Assembly (NCBI RefSeq): GCF_900086715.1 | Contig: NZ_FLKH01000007.1 | Location: forward strand, 46,798 to 110,797 | Length of the DNA: 64,000 bases | Source: Gracilibacillus timonensis | GTDB lineage: Bacteria; Bacillota; Bacilli; Bacillales; Amphibacillaceae | Direction of reading: 5' to 3' | Shown here: positions 27,819 to 35,169 of the stretch, in pieces | How the letters are laid out: each line of letters starts with the position of its first letter | Numbering within the stretch: the first letter of the stretch is position 1 | The notes under the pieces: generated by a model | Told to the model about the DNA's origin: nothing | Databases searched by the model: none | The model's input: the letters and a program-made list of their open reading frames with translations, nothing else | Position numbers and translations under genes: made by a program

Positions 27819-28808
27819 TTACTCCGCTAATTTTTCTTGTAGTTGTTCTAAAAATAGAATTCTACTATATACAGGACCACCTTCTAATAGTGGATCAACT
27901 ACATTGACGAATACCTGATCATCGTTAAATGCGGTAATATTTTGTATAATCGGATTCTCTTGTAATTCCTCAAAGGCCTTGTTACCCTCTCCACTGCCAT
28001 TCTCTTGAATCTGCATAAAGACATAATCCGGATTCATTTCCGCAAGCTGTTCCACCGAAATGGCTTCCTGCGTCTCTGCTTTTTCTACTGCTCCTGGCAC
28101 CTCTAAACCTAATTCGTCATATAACACTGCATTAAAATAGATATCTGGTGGATAAATAAACATCTGACCTCCTCTAATTCTAATTGCGACAACCTTCTGA
28201 CCAGAAAGTTTTTCTGTTAAGGAATCGTTAGCTGTTTCTATGTCTGTTTTATAATCTGCTAATATTTGATCCGCTTGCTCCTCTTTACCAGATAATGCTC
28301 CCATTAGATGTAGATTAGCTTCCCAATCTGATGAGATATGAGAGACAAGAATAGTTGTGGCAATTTGTTCTAGCTTTCCCACCACTTCTTCTGGGAATTT
28401 GCTTGAACCTAAAATCACGTCAGGCTGCAATTCTAGTATTTTCTCAAAGTTGGGTTCTTGTTTTTCCCCAATTGATTCGGCATTACCCATTACATCAGCA
28501 TATATGTCGGGAAATTCTCCAGCAATGGTTACCGCACCAACCGGTTCAACGTCCATCACTACTGCATCTTCCATTGCTTCCATAGCGCCTGTAATCACGA
28601 TTCTTTCTACATCACTTGGAACGGTATAGGTTTCTCCTAAATATTCGATTGTTCTTGTTTCCGCTTCTTCATTTGCTTCTTTACTTGTTTCTTCCGTCTC
28701 CTCACTTGCCGTATTCTCTTGTCCTGAGGCATCATTGTCTTGTCCACATGCAGCTAGTACCACTAAGCCTATAATAGTAATAAGGAATACTATCCATTTT
28801 TTATTCAT
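27819..28808 (-). CDS. feuA: Ferric catecholate-siderophore-binding lipoprotein FeuA
   Basis: About 329 residues. The lipoprotein signal is MNKKWIVFLITIIGLVVLAAC with the LAAC lipobox. The mature part follows FeuA closely: TIEYLGETYTVPSDVERI, ITGAMEAMEDAVVMDV, EKILELQPDVILGSSKFPEE, VSHISSDWEANL, VVAIRIRGGQMFIYPPDIYFN. The two lobes of the periplasmic-binding fold hold ferric bacillibactin or enterobactin in B. subtilis. The start was moved from 28841 to the ATG at 28808 because that yields a proper lipoprotein signal. No ATPase lies in this half of the locus, as in B. subtilis, where YusV supplies it. Confidence 0.92.
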   Translation of the reverse strand: MNKKWIVFLITIIGLVVLAACGQDNDASGQENTASEETEETSKEANEEAETRTIEYLGETYTVPSDVERIVITGAMEAMEDAVVMDVEPVGAVTIAGEFPDIYADVMGNAESIGEKQEPNFEKILELQPDVILGSSKFPEEVVGKLEQIATTILVSHISSDWEANLHLMGALSGKEEQADQILADYKTDIETANDSLTEKLSGQKVVAIRIRGGQMFIYPPDIYFNAVLYDELGLEVPGAVEKAETQEAISVEQLAEMNPDYVFMQIQENGSGEGNKAFEELQENPIIQNITAFNDDQVFVNVVDPLLEGGPVYSRILFLEQLQEKLAE

Positions 28809-28845
28809 TTGTCTGAATCTCCATTCTACTGTTATTTTCATTTGG

Positions 28846-30087
28846 TTATTTTAGATGATCTCTCAGTGTCTTGCTTGTGTATTCCCGTCGAAAGACACCT
28901 GCTTCCGTTAACAAAGGGACTAATTGGTCGAAAAATAAATTTAATGATTTTTCTGTTCCACCTGGTATAGCAATAAATCCATCCATTGCTCCATCGTTAT
29001 ACCATTCGATGATACGACCTAACACCTGTTGAGGAGTTCCTACTTCCACCCAATGCGCGGAGTCAATCACCTCTGGTCTATCTAATAACCGTTTAACGGT
29101 TGGCTGATTATCGCTAATAAATCTACGCAGTAAATTGGCGTGTGTTCGACTGCGGACAGGCTGTTTTTCACTGGGAAGCATCACTTCAGTAACTTGTGTA
29201 TCAAGCGGAAGCTCTCTTACATCAAGTCCAATTGTTGTTTCTATCGAGGCATATCGATGTTCTAAAGTGAGATGTTGATGTGCCTCACGGTGCATTTGCT
29301 GTGCTTCTTCATAAGAATCCCCAAGAAAGAAATACAAACCGGGAAGCACACGGATATCACTAGGAGAACGCTGATTCGCCTTGGCGCGGTTTCTTAAGTC
29401 TTGACGTAGCTCCTTAGCCGTTTCCTTATCAGGTGTAGCAGCAAAAATAGCACTAGCTACCGAAGCAGCAAATTGCCGTCCTGCTTCCGATGCACCCGCT
29501 TGGAATAAGACCGGCTCACCACTTGCATGCATAGCAATAGAAAGCGGACCTTTCACTTGAAAATAGTTACCTTGGTGCGTAATTGGCTTTACTAAATCTT
29601 GTGGATTCCTTGCTGTTAAGGCTTCAGCAGGAAAACTGCGCCAAAGCTTTTGTACAACTTCGGTACATTCTCTTGCCTTCTCATATCTGCATTCAGAAGA
29701 CAATTTGCTCGTCTCACCGAAATTTTCTCCTCCGTCTAGAGAAGTCACAATATTCCATCCCGCTCTGCCATTACTTATCCAGTGCAACGTTTGTAATTGT
29801 CTAGCTAGAATGTAAGGTGGCTGAAAGGATGCTGAAATCGTTGTGACGAGCCCTATATTGTCTGTCTGTTCTGCAATCAGTGTTAATACTAAAGTAGGGT
29901 CTAAACCAGCCTGGGATGATAACCTGGCTGGGTGAGCATATAAAGAATCTGGTTTAAAGACAAAATCTAGCTTGGCCTGTTCCGCTCGTTGCGCCTGCCC
30001 GATTTGCGCAGATACTGCTTGATCCATTGCTGCTTGTTTCTTTTGACGATGGTTTAATGACAATCCAATACACAACTGATTTTTCAA
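28846..30087 (-). CDS. NtaA/SnaA/DszA-type FMN-dependent monooxygenase (LLM class)
   Basis: About 413 residues of a bacterial-luciferase-like flavin monooxygenase, closest in pattern to nitrilotriacetate/EDTA monooxygenase component A: EQAKLDFVFKPDSLYAH, LDPTLVLTLIAEQTDNIGLVTTIS, FQPPYILARQLQTLHWIS, GRAGWNIVTSLDGGENFG, VLFQAGASEAGRQFA. Such enzymes need a separate flavin reductase, not seen here. Placed inside a Fur-type siderophore locus, 37 bases before feuA, it may act on an iron chelator or siderophore; that is inference. Start is a TTG: AAGGAG lies 12 bases before TTG 30087 and directly touches an alternative TTG at 30099. Confidence 0.85.
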   Translation of the reverse strand: MKNQLCIGLSLNHRQKKQAAMDQAVSAQIGQAQRAEQAKLDFVFKPDSLYAHPARLSSQAGLDPTLVLTLIAEQTDNIGLVTTISASFQPPYILARQLQTLHWISNGRAGWNIVTSLDGGENFGETSKLSSECRYEKARECTEVVQKLWRSFPAEALTARNPQDLVKPITHQGNYFQVKGPLSIAMHASGEPVLFQAGASEAGRQFAASVASAIFAATPDKETAKELRQDLRNRAKANQRSPSDIRVLPGLYFFLGDSYEEAQQMHREAHQHLTLEHRYASIETTIGLDVRELPLDTQVTEVMLPSEKQPVRSRTHANLLRRFISDNQPTVKRLLDRPEVIDSAHWVEVGTPQQVLGRIIEWYNDGAMDGFIAIPGGTEKSLNLFFDQLVPLLTEAGVFRREYTSKTLRDHLK

Positions 30088-30115
30088 TGAAAACGTCAAC
30101 TCCTTTTAAAAGGTT

Positions 30116-30208
30116 GTTCAAAAAGCCCAACAAAAATGACGAAGCGAATTTCTGTGCTAACCAGAGCGGAACTTCTGCTAAGTCCATCACGTCCTGAACT
30201 TATTGAAC
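30116..30208. repeat. Intergenic repeat with GTTCAA ends, short copy
   Basis: GTTCAAAAAG (30116-30125) and CTTATTGAAC (30199-30208) form imperfect inverted ends. Inside, two related segments (GCGAATTTCTGTGCTAA and GCGGAACTTCTGCTAA) repeat in tandem. It lies between the first binding-protein gene and the monooxygenase gene. The right half of the repeat at 40021-40164 is clearly related. Confidence 0.6.
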
Positions 30209-30232
30209 ACGCATGATAAATGATGATCTATC

Positions 30233-31147
30233 CTATTTATCAAATCCTTGTTCAAAAATACCCAGTAAATGTTCCAGTGTGATCGGATCACTATAACTTG
30301 CTTCTTCCGTATCTATTTCAATCACTTGGTCATTTTGTACAGCCGGTATCGACTGCCAAGTATCGCTTTCCATAAATGTATTATCATCCCCACTCTTGCT
30401 CAGCACGATAAAATCCCCTGCATATTCAGGAAGTACTTCTTGAGACAAGGTATAATAACCATCTTCTTGAGCATCTGCTTCAACTTTTTCCGGCATCTGC
30501 AATTCCATCGCTTGATAGAGAAGTTCTGTGCCTCGAGCCCAACTGTCACCATAAACATAAAAATTTTTCGCATCGGTTTCAAAAACCGTAACAGAGACAT
30601 CTTCACCATAAGCCTCTTTGATTTTATCTCCTGCTGCTTGGGCACGCTCCGTAAAGTCATCTATCCACGCTTGAGCTTCCTCTTCTTTGTTTAATAACTT
30701 GCCTATCTCCAGTTGTTGTTCTAAGTAATCCAGCTTGCCCCAGGTGTACACAATCGTTGGGGCAATTTTTTCTAGTTCATCTATGTTTTCCATGTGGGAA
30801 CCTGCAATAATCAAATCAGGTTCTTGAGCAAGGACACTTTCTGGCTCATTCTCGGAAACTACAGGAACATCTTTTAAATCTTCTGCAAAAAGCGGGTTGG
30901 CTTTCGTCCACTCATCCACACCTACCAACGGGCCATCCAAGGCAAATACATTTGGTGCATTGGTTAACGCAACAATTCGTTGTGGATCAGTAGGAATCTC
31001 CACCGGTCCTGTTTCAGATGGGTAGGTAACTGTTTCTTCTGATCCTTCGTTTTCTGAGCCTGCTTGTTCTTCGTTCGTTTGCTGATTACCGCAGCCAACC
31101 AGGACAAAAAAACATAATGCAGCCAATAAAATCATTATTCTTTTCAT
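30233..31147 (-). CDS. Siderophore-binding lipoprotein (FhuD/YfiY/YxeB type)
   Basis: About 304 residues. Lipobox LVGC in MKRIMILLAALCFFVLVGC; mature domain with GPVEIPTDPQRIVALTNAPN, EPDLIIAGSHMENIDEL, KNFYVYGDSWARGTELLYQAM and GDFIVLSKSGDD. The GDSWARGTELLY pattern is that of hydroxamate/carboxylate siderophore receptors rather than FeuA. Start set at 31147 (GGAGG with 8-base spacing); the upstream codon at 31162 would place charged residues ahead of the signal. It follows its two permeases in the first importer set. Confidence 0.88.
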   Translation of the reverse strand: MKRIMILLAALCFFVLVGCGNQQTNEEQAGSENEGSEETVTYPSETGPVEIPTDPQRIVALTNAPNVFALDGPLVGVDEWTKANPLFAEDLKDVPVVSENEPESVLAQEPDLIIAGSHMENIDELEKIAPTIVYTWGKLDYLEQQLEIGKLLNKEEEAQAWIDDFTERAQAAGDKIKEAYGEDVSVTVFETDAKNFYVYGDSWARGTELLYQAMELQMPEKVEADAQEDGYYTLSQEVLPEYAGDFIVLSKSGDDNTFMESDTWQSIPAVQNDQVIEIDTEEASYSDPITLEHLLGIFEQGFDK

Positions 31148-31183
31148 ATTCCATACCTCCAATAGACAAATGTCTATGATTAA

Positions 31184-32215
31184 TTAATCCTTTATTTTTG
31201 CCAATAAGTATAAAAAGTAAGGAGCGCCGATGACGGCAACAATAATCCCCGCGGGTATTTCCGGCTGTTTAATCATCCGGCCAATCATATCTGCCGTTAG
31301 CAGAAGCAAGGCACCCGTCAGTCCTGCTATGGGAATAACATATTCATGCTTCTCTCCGACTAATCTCCTCGTCAAATGTGGGGCAACAAGTCCGACAAAT
31401 CCAATCCCACCACTTACGGAAACACTTGCTGCTGCCAACGCAACGGCTGCTCCGAACAAGACTCGTCTTTCTCTCTCCAGATTCGTGCCAAGCCCAATCG
31501 ACGTTTCTTCTCCTAGATGAAGAATATTGAGTGTTAATGATTTGGCATATACATAGGGAAGCAGCACTAACCATGGTAGAATAGCCAATACAAATTGCCA
31601 GTTTGCTCCCCAAATACTGCCAGCAAGCCAAGTAGCCAGGAATTGATAATTTTCTGGATTTAATTTCAATGTTAAGACAATCATCAAGGCATTAATCCCT
31701 GCTGCAACGGCAACTCCTGTAATCACTATCCGCATCGGCGAAGCACCTTGTGCCCTCTTATAAGAAAGTAGATAAATAACAACCGCCGCACCTGCTGCCC
31801 CACCAAAGGCCAGAATAGGCATTAATAATATGGAAACCGTACTTGCTGCTGAAAAGAAGGAAACAAAAAGCATAACTGTCAAACTAGCACCAGCATTAAT
31901 ACCGATAATACCTGGGTCTGCTAGCGGATTTCGTACGATCCCTTGCAATATTGTACCTGATATGGCTAAGCCCATTCCGACGAAGAGGGCGATAATCATT
32001 CGTGGTAAGCGAAAGTCAAACAATATCAATGTTTGTTGAGCAGTCCCTTGACCAATCAAGGCCGCCATAACCTCTCCAGGTGCTAAACGAATATAACCAG
32101 TATTAAGACTAATAAAAAACACGGTAATAATTAAAAAAATCAAAGTGGCTGCAACGATTTTGGCACGTTTTGCTTTTTGCAACTGCTGTTTCGTTACAAA
32201 TGGCTGCTTGGTCAT
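31184..32215 (-). CDS. FecCD-family siderophore permease
   Basis: A 343-residue permease with roughly ten helices and FecCD signatures RLPRMIIALFVGMGLAISGTILQG and GFVGLVAPHLTRRLVGEKHE, ending GAPYFLYLLAKIK. Overlaps the stop of the upstream permease by 4 bases (coupled translation) and precedes the lipoprotein receptor by 36 bases. Partner of the 32212-33246 product in one heterodimeric channel. Confidence 0.9.
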   Translation of the reverse strand: MTKQPFVTKQQLQKAKRAKIVAATLIFLIITVFFISLNTGYIRLAPGEVMAALIGQGTAQQTLILFDFRLPRMIIALFVGMGLAISGTILQGIVRNPLADPGIIGINAGASLTVMLFVSFFSAASTVSILLMPILAFGGAAGAAVVIYLLSYKRAQGASPMRIVITGVAVAAGINALMIVLTLKLNPENYQFLATWLAGSIWGANWQFVLAILPWLVLLPYVYAKSLTLNILHLGEETSIGLGTNLERERRVLFGAAVALAAASVSVSGGIGFVGLVAPHLTRRLVGEKHEYVIPIAGLTGALLLLTADMIGRMIKQPEIPAGIIVAVIGAPYFLYLLAKIKD

Positions 32216-33246
32216 ACCACACCGCCTCCTTTCCTTGCCAAATAAAGAAAGAATGGAACGCCTAAGAGGGCAATTAAGGCACCAACCGGCGTTTCATAAG
32301 GCGGATTTAGTGTTCGTGCAGCTAAATCAGCTAGTACAACAAGTAACGCACCGAAAATAAGAGAAGCTGGTATAATCCAGCGATAATCATGACCTACAAA
32401 GCGTCGAACAATATGAGGAACGATTAATCCAACGAAGCTCACCGCCCCAACGACTGAAACAGCCATACCAGCTAATATAACAATGATAAAAGCAGCCAAC
32501 AGCTTAACCCTAGCTGTTTTTTCACCAAGTCCGACTGCTACTTCCTCTCCCAGACTCAAAAGCGTGATCGATCTTGACAGGGAGACAGCACCAATCAAGG
32601 CCAGCAGTAACCATGGTGTAATAATTTTCAATTGGAACCATGTAGTTCCGGAGACTCCACCCGCATACCAAAAGGCCAAATCCTGGCCAATCTCATAATA
32701 TAAGGCAATACCTTCGCTTAAAGCAGCTAATAAAGCACTAACCGCTGCACCGGCTAATACTAAACGAACCGGTGTTAGCCCATTAGTGGATAAAGAGCCT
32801 ACACCATACACGATTCCTGCTCCAAGGGCAGCCCCTAGAAAGGAAAATAGTATCACATACATATAAGACAAATCAGGAAAGAAGGCAAAACAGCAAGCCA
32901 GCATAAAAACTGCTCCAGCATTTAGCCCAAGCAGACCAGAATCTGCTAAAGGATTACGTGTCATCCCTTGCATCAATGCACCAGATACCGCAAAAGCCCC
33001 TCCTACGATCGCAGCTCCAACCATACGAGGCAAACGAAGCTCCCATATAATTTGATGCGATTGTATATTGGGATCAAAATGCAAAATGGCCTGCCAAACC
33101 GTTCGAACATTAAAATCCGCTGCCCCAAAGGAAACAGATAACGCGAAAGAAAAAAATAATAATAGCGTACCCATTATTAGAATAACGACACCTTTTAAGG
33201 GACGAGTAGTCTCCTTCTTCTCTTGCATCCATTCTTTTTGCTTCAT
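32212..33246 (-). CDS. FecCD-family siderophore permease
   Basis: A 344-residue permease with a charged N-terminal tail, about ten helices, and the signatures RLPRMVGAAIVGGAFAVSGALMQG and SFVGLIVPHIVRRFVGHDYR. It lies 23 bases after the ATPase gene. Together with the following permease it forms the membrane channel of the first importer. Confidence 0.9.
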   Translation of the reverse strand: MKQKEWMQEKKETTRPLKGVVILIMGTLLLFFSFALSVSFGAADFNVRTVWQAILHFDPNIQSHQIIWELRLPRMVGAAIVGGAFAVSGALMQGMTRNPLADSGLLGLNAGAVFMLACCFAFFPDLSYMYVILFSFLGAALGAGIVYGVGSLSTNGLTPVRLVLAGAAVSALLAALSEGIALYYEIGQDLAFWYAGGVSGTTWFQLKIITPWLLLALIGAVSLSRSITLLSLGEEVAVGLGEKTARVKLLAAFIIVILAGMAVSVVGAVSFVGLIVPHIVRRFVGHDYRWIIPASLIFGALLVVLADLAARTLNPPYETPVGALIALLGVPFFLYLARKGGGVV

Positions 33247-33269
33247 TGCTTAATACCTTTCTTTATTAT

Positions 33270-34124
33270 TTAGCTAGATAAGCTTTTCTGTAATCCAGAT
33301 ACACAATGATCGGACTTATGGCATGATGAGTCTGTAGCTGCCTGACATAATTGATACGACAAACAAATTGGGTTGGCACTATGTGGACATCGAGTTAATT
33401 GGGCATCGATTTGAAACACACGTTGTAAATTATCACAAGTCATCACTTCTTGCGGCGTACCATCTTTAACAATCCTGCCATCCTTCATAGCGATCATATA
33501 ATGAGAAAAGCGTGAGGCGTGATTCAAATCATGAAGCACCATAACAATCGTACGTCCCTCTTCTTTATTAAGCCGTTCTAACAACAACAAGATATCCAGC
33601 TGATGAGCCAAATCCAGATAGGTAGTAGGTTCATCCAACACAAGGATATCTGTACCTTGCGCTAAAGCCATGGCAATCCAGACCCGTTGTCTCTGTCCTC
33701 CAGATAACGCACTGATCGACCGTTCCTTTACCTCCTCTAGTCCAGTCACTTCGATCGCCCAACGAATATACTCATAATCTTGCTTACTCAACGAACCCAT
33801 CCCTTTTTTATAAGGGAACCGACCGTATGAAATAAGTTCAAATACCGTCAAGCCACCAGGAGCTTCCGCTGTTTGCGGTAGAATAGCCATTCGTTTGGCA
33901 ATTTCTTTCGTGTCCACTTGATGGATTGCTTCACCTTCAAGAAGGACTGCTCCCTGTTTCACTTGCAAAATACGCGCAATCGTTTTGATCAACGTCGACT
34001 TCCCACAACCGTTTGGTCCAATAATCGTTGTTATTTGGTGGGATGGGATGGAAATACTTAAATCCTTGATGATCAATTCATTGGCATAACCTACATCTAT
34101 GTCTTGAATATCCATCGCTTTCAC
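33270..34124 (-). CDS. Siderophore ABC transporter ATPase (YusV/FhuC type)
   Basis: A 284-residue ATPase: Walker A GPNGCGKST, Q-loop in ILPQTAEAP, signature LSGGQRQR, Walker B ILVLDEPT, switch His in LHDLNHASRF. GTG start with AAAGGAG eight bases upstream. It is the first gene of the iron locus and the only ATPase for two permease pairs; in B. subtilis the orthologue-like YusV powers both FeuABC and YfiYZ-YfhA, so sharing is likely here too. The C-terminal tail after RCPHSANPICLSY is extended and has five Cys plus His residues, which is unusual for the family and might bind a metal. Confidence 0.92.
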   Translation of the reverse strand: MKAMDIQDIDVGYANELIIKDLSISIPSHQITTIIGPNGCGKSTLIKTIARILQVKQGAVLLEGEAIHQVDTKEIAKRMAILPQTAEAPGGLTVFELISYGRFPYKKGMGSLSKQDYEYIRWAIEVTGLEEVKERSISALSGGQRQRVWIAMALAQGTDILVLDEPTTYLDLAHQLDILLLLERLNKEEGRTIVMVLHDLNHASRFSHYMIAMKDGRIVKDGTPQEVMTCDNLQRVFQIDAQLTRCPHSANPICLSYQLCQAATDSSCHKSDHCVSGLQKSLSS

Positions 34125-34173
34125 TGGTTAAACTCCTTTCTTTTTTTACTATTCACACCTTAACTAAAAACTA

Positions 34174-34195
34174 ATTGATAACGATTATCACTATC
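34174..34195 (-). promoter_or_regulatory. Fur box upstream of the iron island
   Basis: TGATAACGATTATCA (34176-34190) is a 7-1-7 inverted repeat with one imperfect pair, inside the longer GATAACGATTATCACTATC that also fits the classical 19-bp Fur site. It lies about 50 bases upstream of the ATPase start. Iron-bound Fur should repress the whole minus-strand locus. Confidence 0.9.
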
Positions 34196-34250
34196 GTTTA
34201 AAGCGTTGCATTTGTCAAGGTAATATTGGACGGAATTTTCTCATCACACA

Positions 34251-34297
34251 AAAAAATCGAAGACAGACCCCTCTACGGATCTGTCTTCGATTTTTTT
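34251..34297. terminator. Bidirectional terminator between iron island and gpmA
   Basis: A perfect stem of about 16 bp (AAAAATCGAAGACAGA with its reverse complement) flanked by A-run and T-run, so it works on either strand. On the minus strand it ends gpmA. Confidence 0.92.
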
Positions 34298-34327
34298 GAT
34301 TTCCCCTATTGCTTTTGAACACGTCTC

Positions 34328-35017
34328 CTACTCATCTAAATAATACTTAGAAACCGGCACCATCTGCTCGTCCAATTCATAAACAAGCGGACTCCCAGTT
34401 GGAATATTAACATTCACGATATCTTCATCACTTATGTTCTCCAAGTATTTCATAAGTCCCCTCAAGCTATTACCATGAGCTGCTACAATCACTTTTTTCT
34501 CCTCTTTTAAAAAAGGTTTGATTGTTTGTTCCCAATACGGGATTACTCGTTCAATCGTTGTTGCAAGACTTTCAGCGGTTGGTATTTCCTCTAATCTTAA
34601 TTCTTGGTACTTAGGATCTCTTCCAGGATAACGTTCATCATCGACATTTAATGCTGGTGGAAGCGTTCGGAAACCACGGCGCCACAGATGAACTTTCTCA
34701 TCGCCATATTGATCGGCTACCTCTTCCTTATTTAACCCTTGTAGCGCACCATAATGCCGCTCATTCAGCTTCCACGTTTTATATACAGGGATCCATAATT
34801 GGCCCGTTTCTTCCAAGGTATAATCCAACGTTTTGATCGCCCGCTTCAAATAAGAGGTAAAGGCAACGTCAAAATGAAAGCCTTTTTCACGAAGGACCTT
34901 GCCTGCCTTTCTCGCCTCCGCTACACCATTTTCTGTTAAGTCTACATCTGTCCATCCCGTAAAGAGGTTGGCTTGATTCCATACACTCTCCCCATGTCTG
35001 ATCAACACTAGTTTCAT
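34328..35017 (-). CDS. gpmA: 2,3-bisphosphoglycerate-dependent phosphoglycerate mutase
   Basis: A 229-residue glycolytic mutase interconverting 3- and 2-phosphoglycerate. Phospho-His in [39 protein letters not shown] with the proton-shuttle Glu, and [11 protein letters not shown] with the second His. Length suits the dPGM family. Start at 35017 (GGAGGGG upstream) instead of 35032. Bacilli generally rely on the Mn-dependent enzyme, so this may be a second mutase. Confidence 0.95.
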   Translation of the reverse strand: MKLVLIRHGESVWNQANLFTGWTDVDLTENGVAEARKAGKVLREKGFHFDVAFTSYLKRAIKTLDYTLEETGQLWIPVYKTWKLNERHYGALQGLNKEEVADQYGDEKVHLWRRGFRTLPPALNVDDERYPGRDPKYQELRLEEIPTAESLATTIERVIPYWEQTIKPFLKEEKKVIVAAHGNSLRGLMKYLENISDEDIVNVNIPTGSPLVYELDEQMVPVSKYYLDE

Positions 35018-35109
35018 AGGCTTCCCCTCCATCTTTCTTTTCGTTCATACTATACCCTGTTTATAGGTGCTACAATCATCTCCCTATGCAGAAATTCTGC
35101 GGAGTCAAC

Positions 35110-35148
35110 CAAAAAAAAGCCACAGCAAGCATTTTTTCGGCTGCAACT
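35110..35148 (-). terminator. Terminator of the chitinase gene
   Basis: AGCCACAGC (35118-35126) pairs with GCTGCAACT (35140-35148) including three G-U pairs; on the minus strand a run of eight to nine T follows. Confidence 0.75.
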
Positions 35149-35169
35149 TTTTTTGATTAGTGCTATTTT

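Noticed and set aside
30208..30232. Second Fur box before the monooxygenase gene (TGATAAATGATGATC)
   Set aside because: Only partly matches the 7-1-7 repeat and sits just outside the GTTCAA-ended repeat; too weak to claim.
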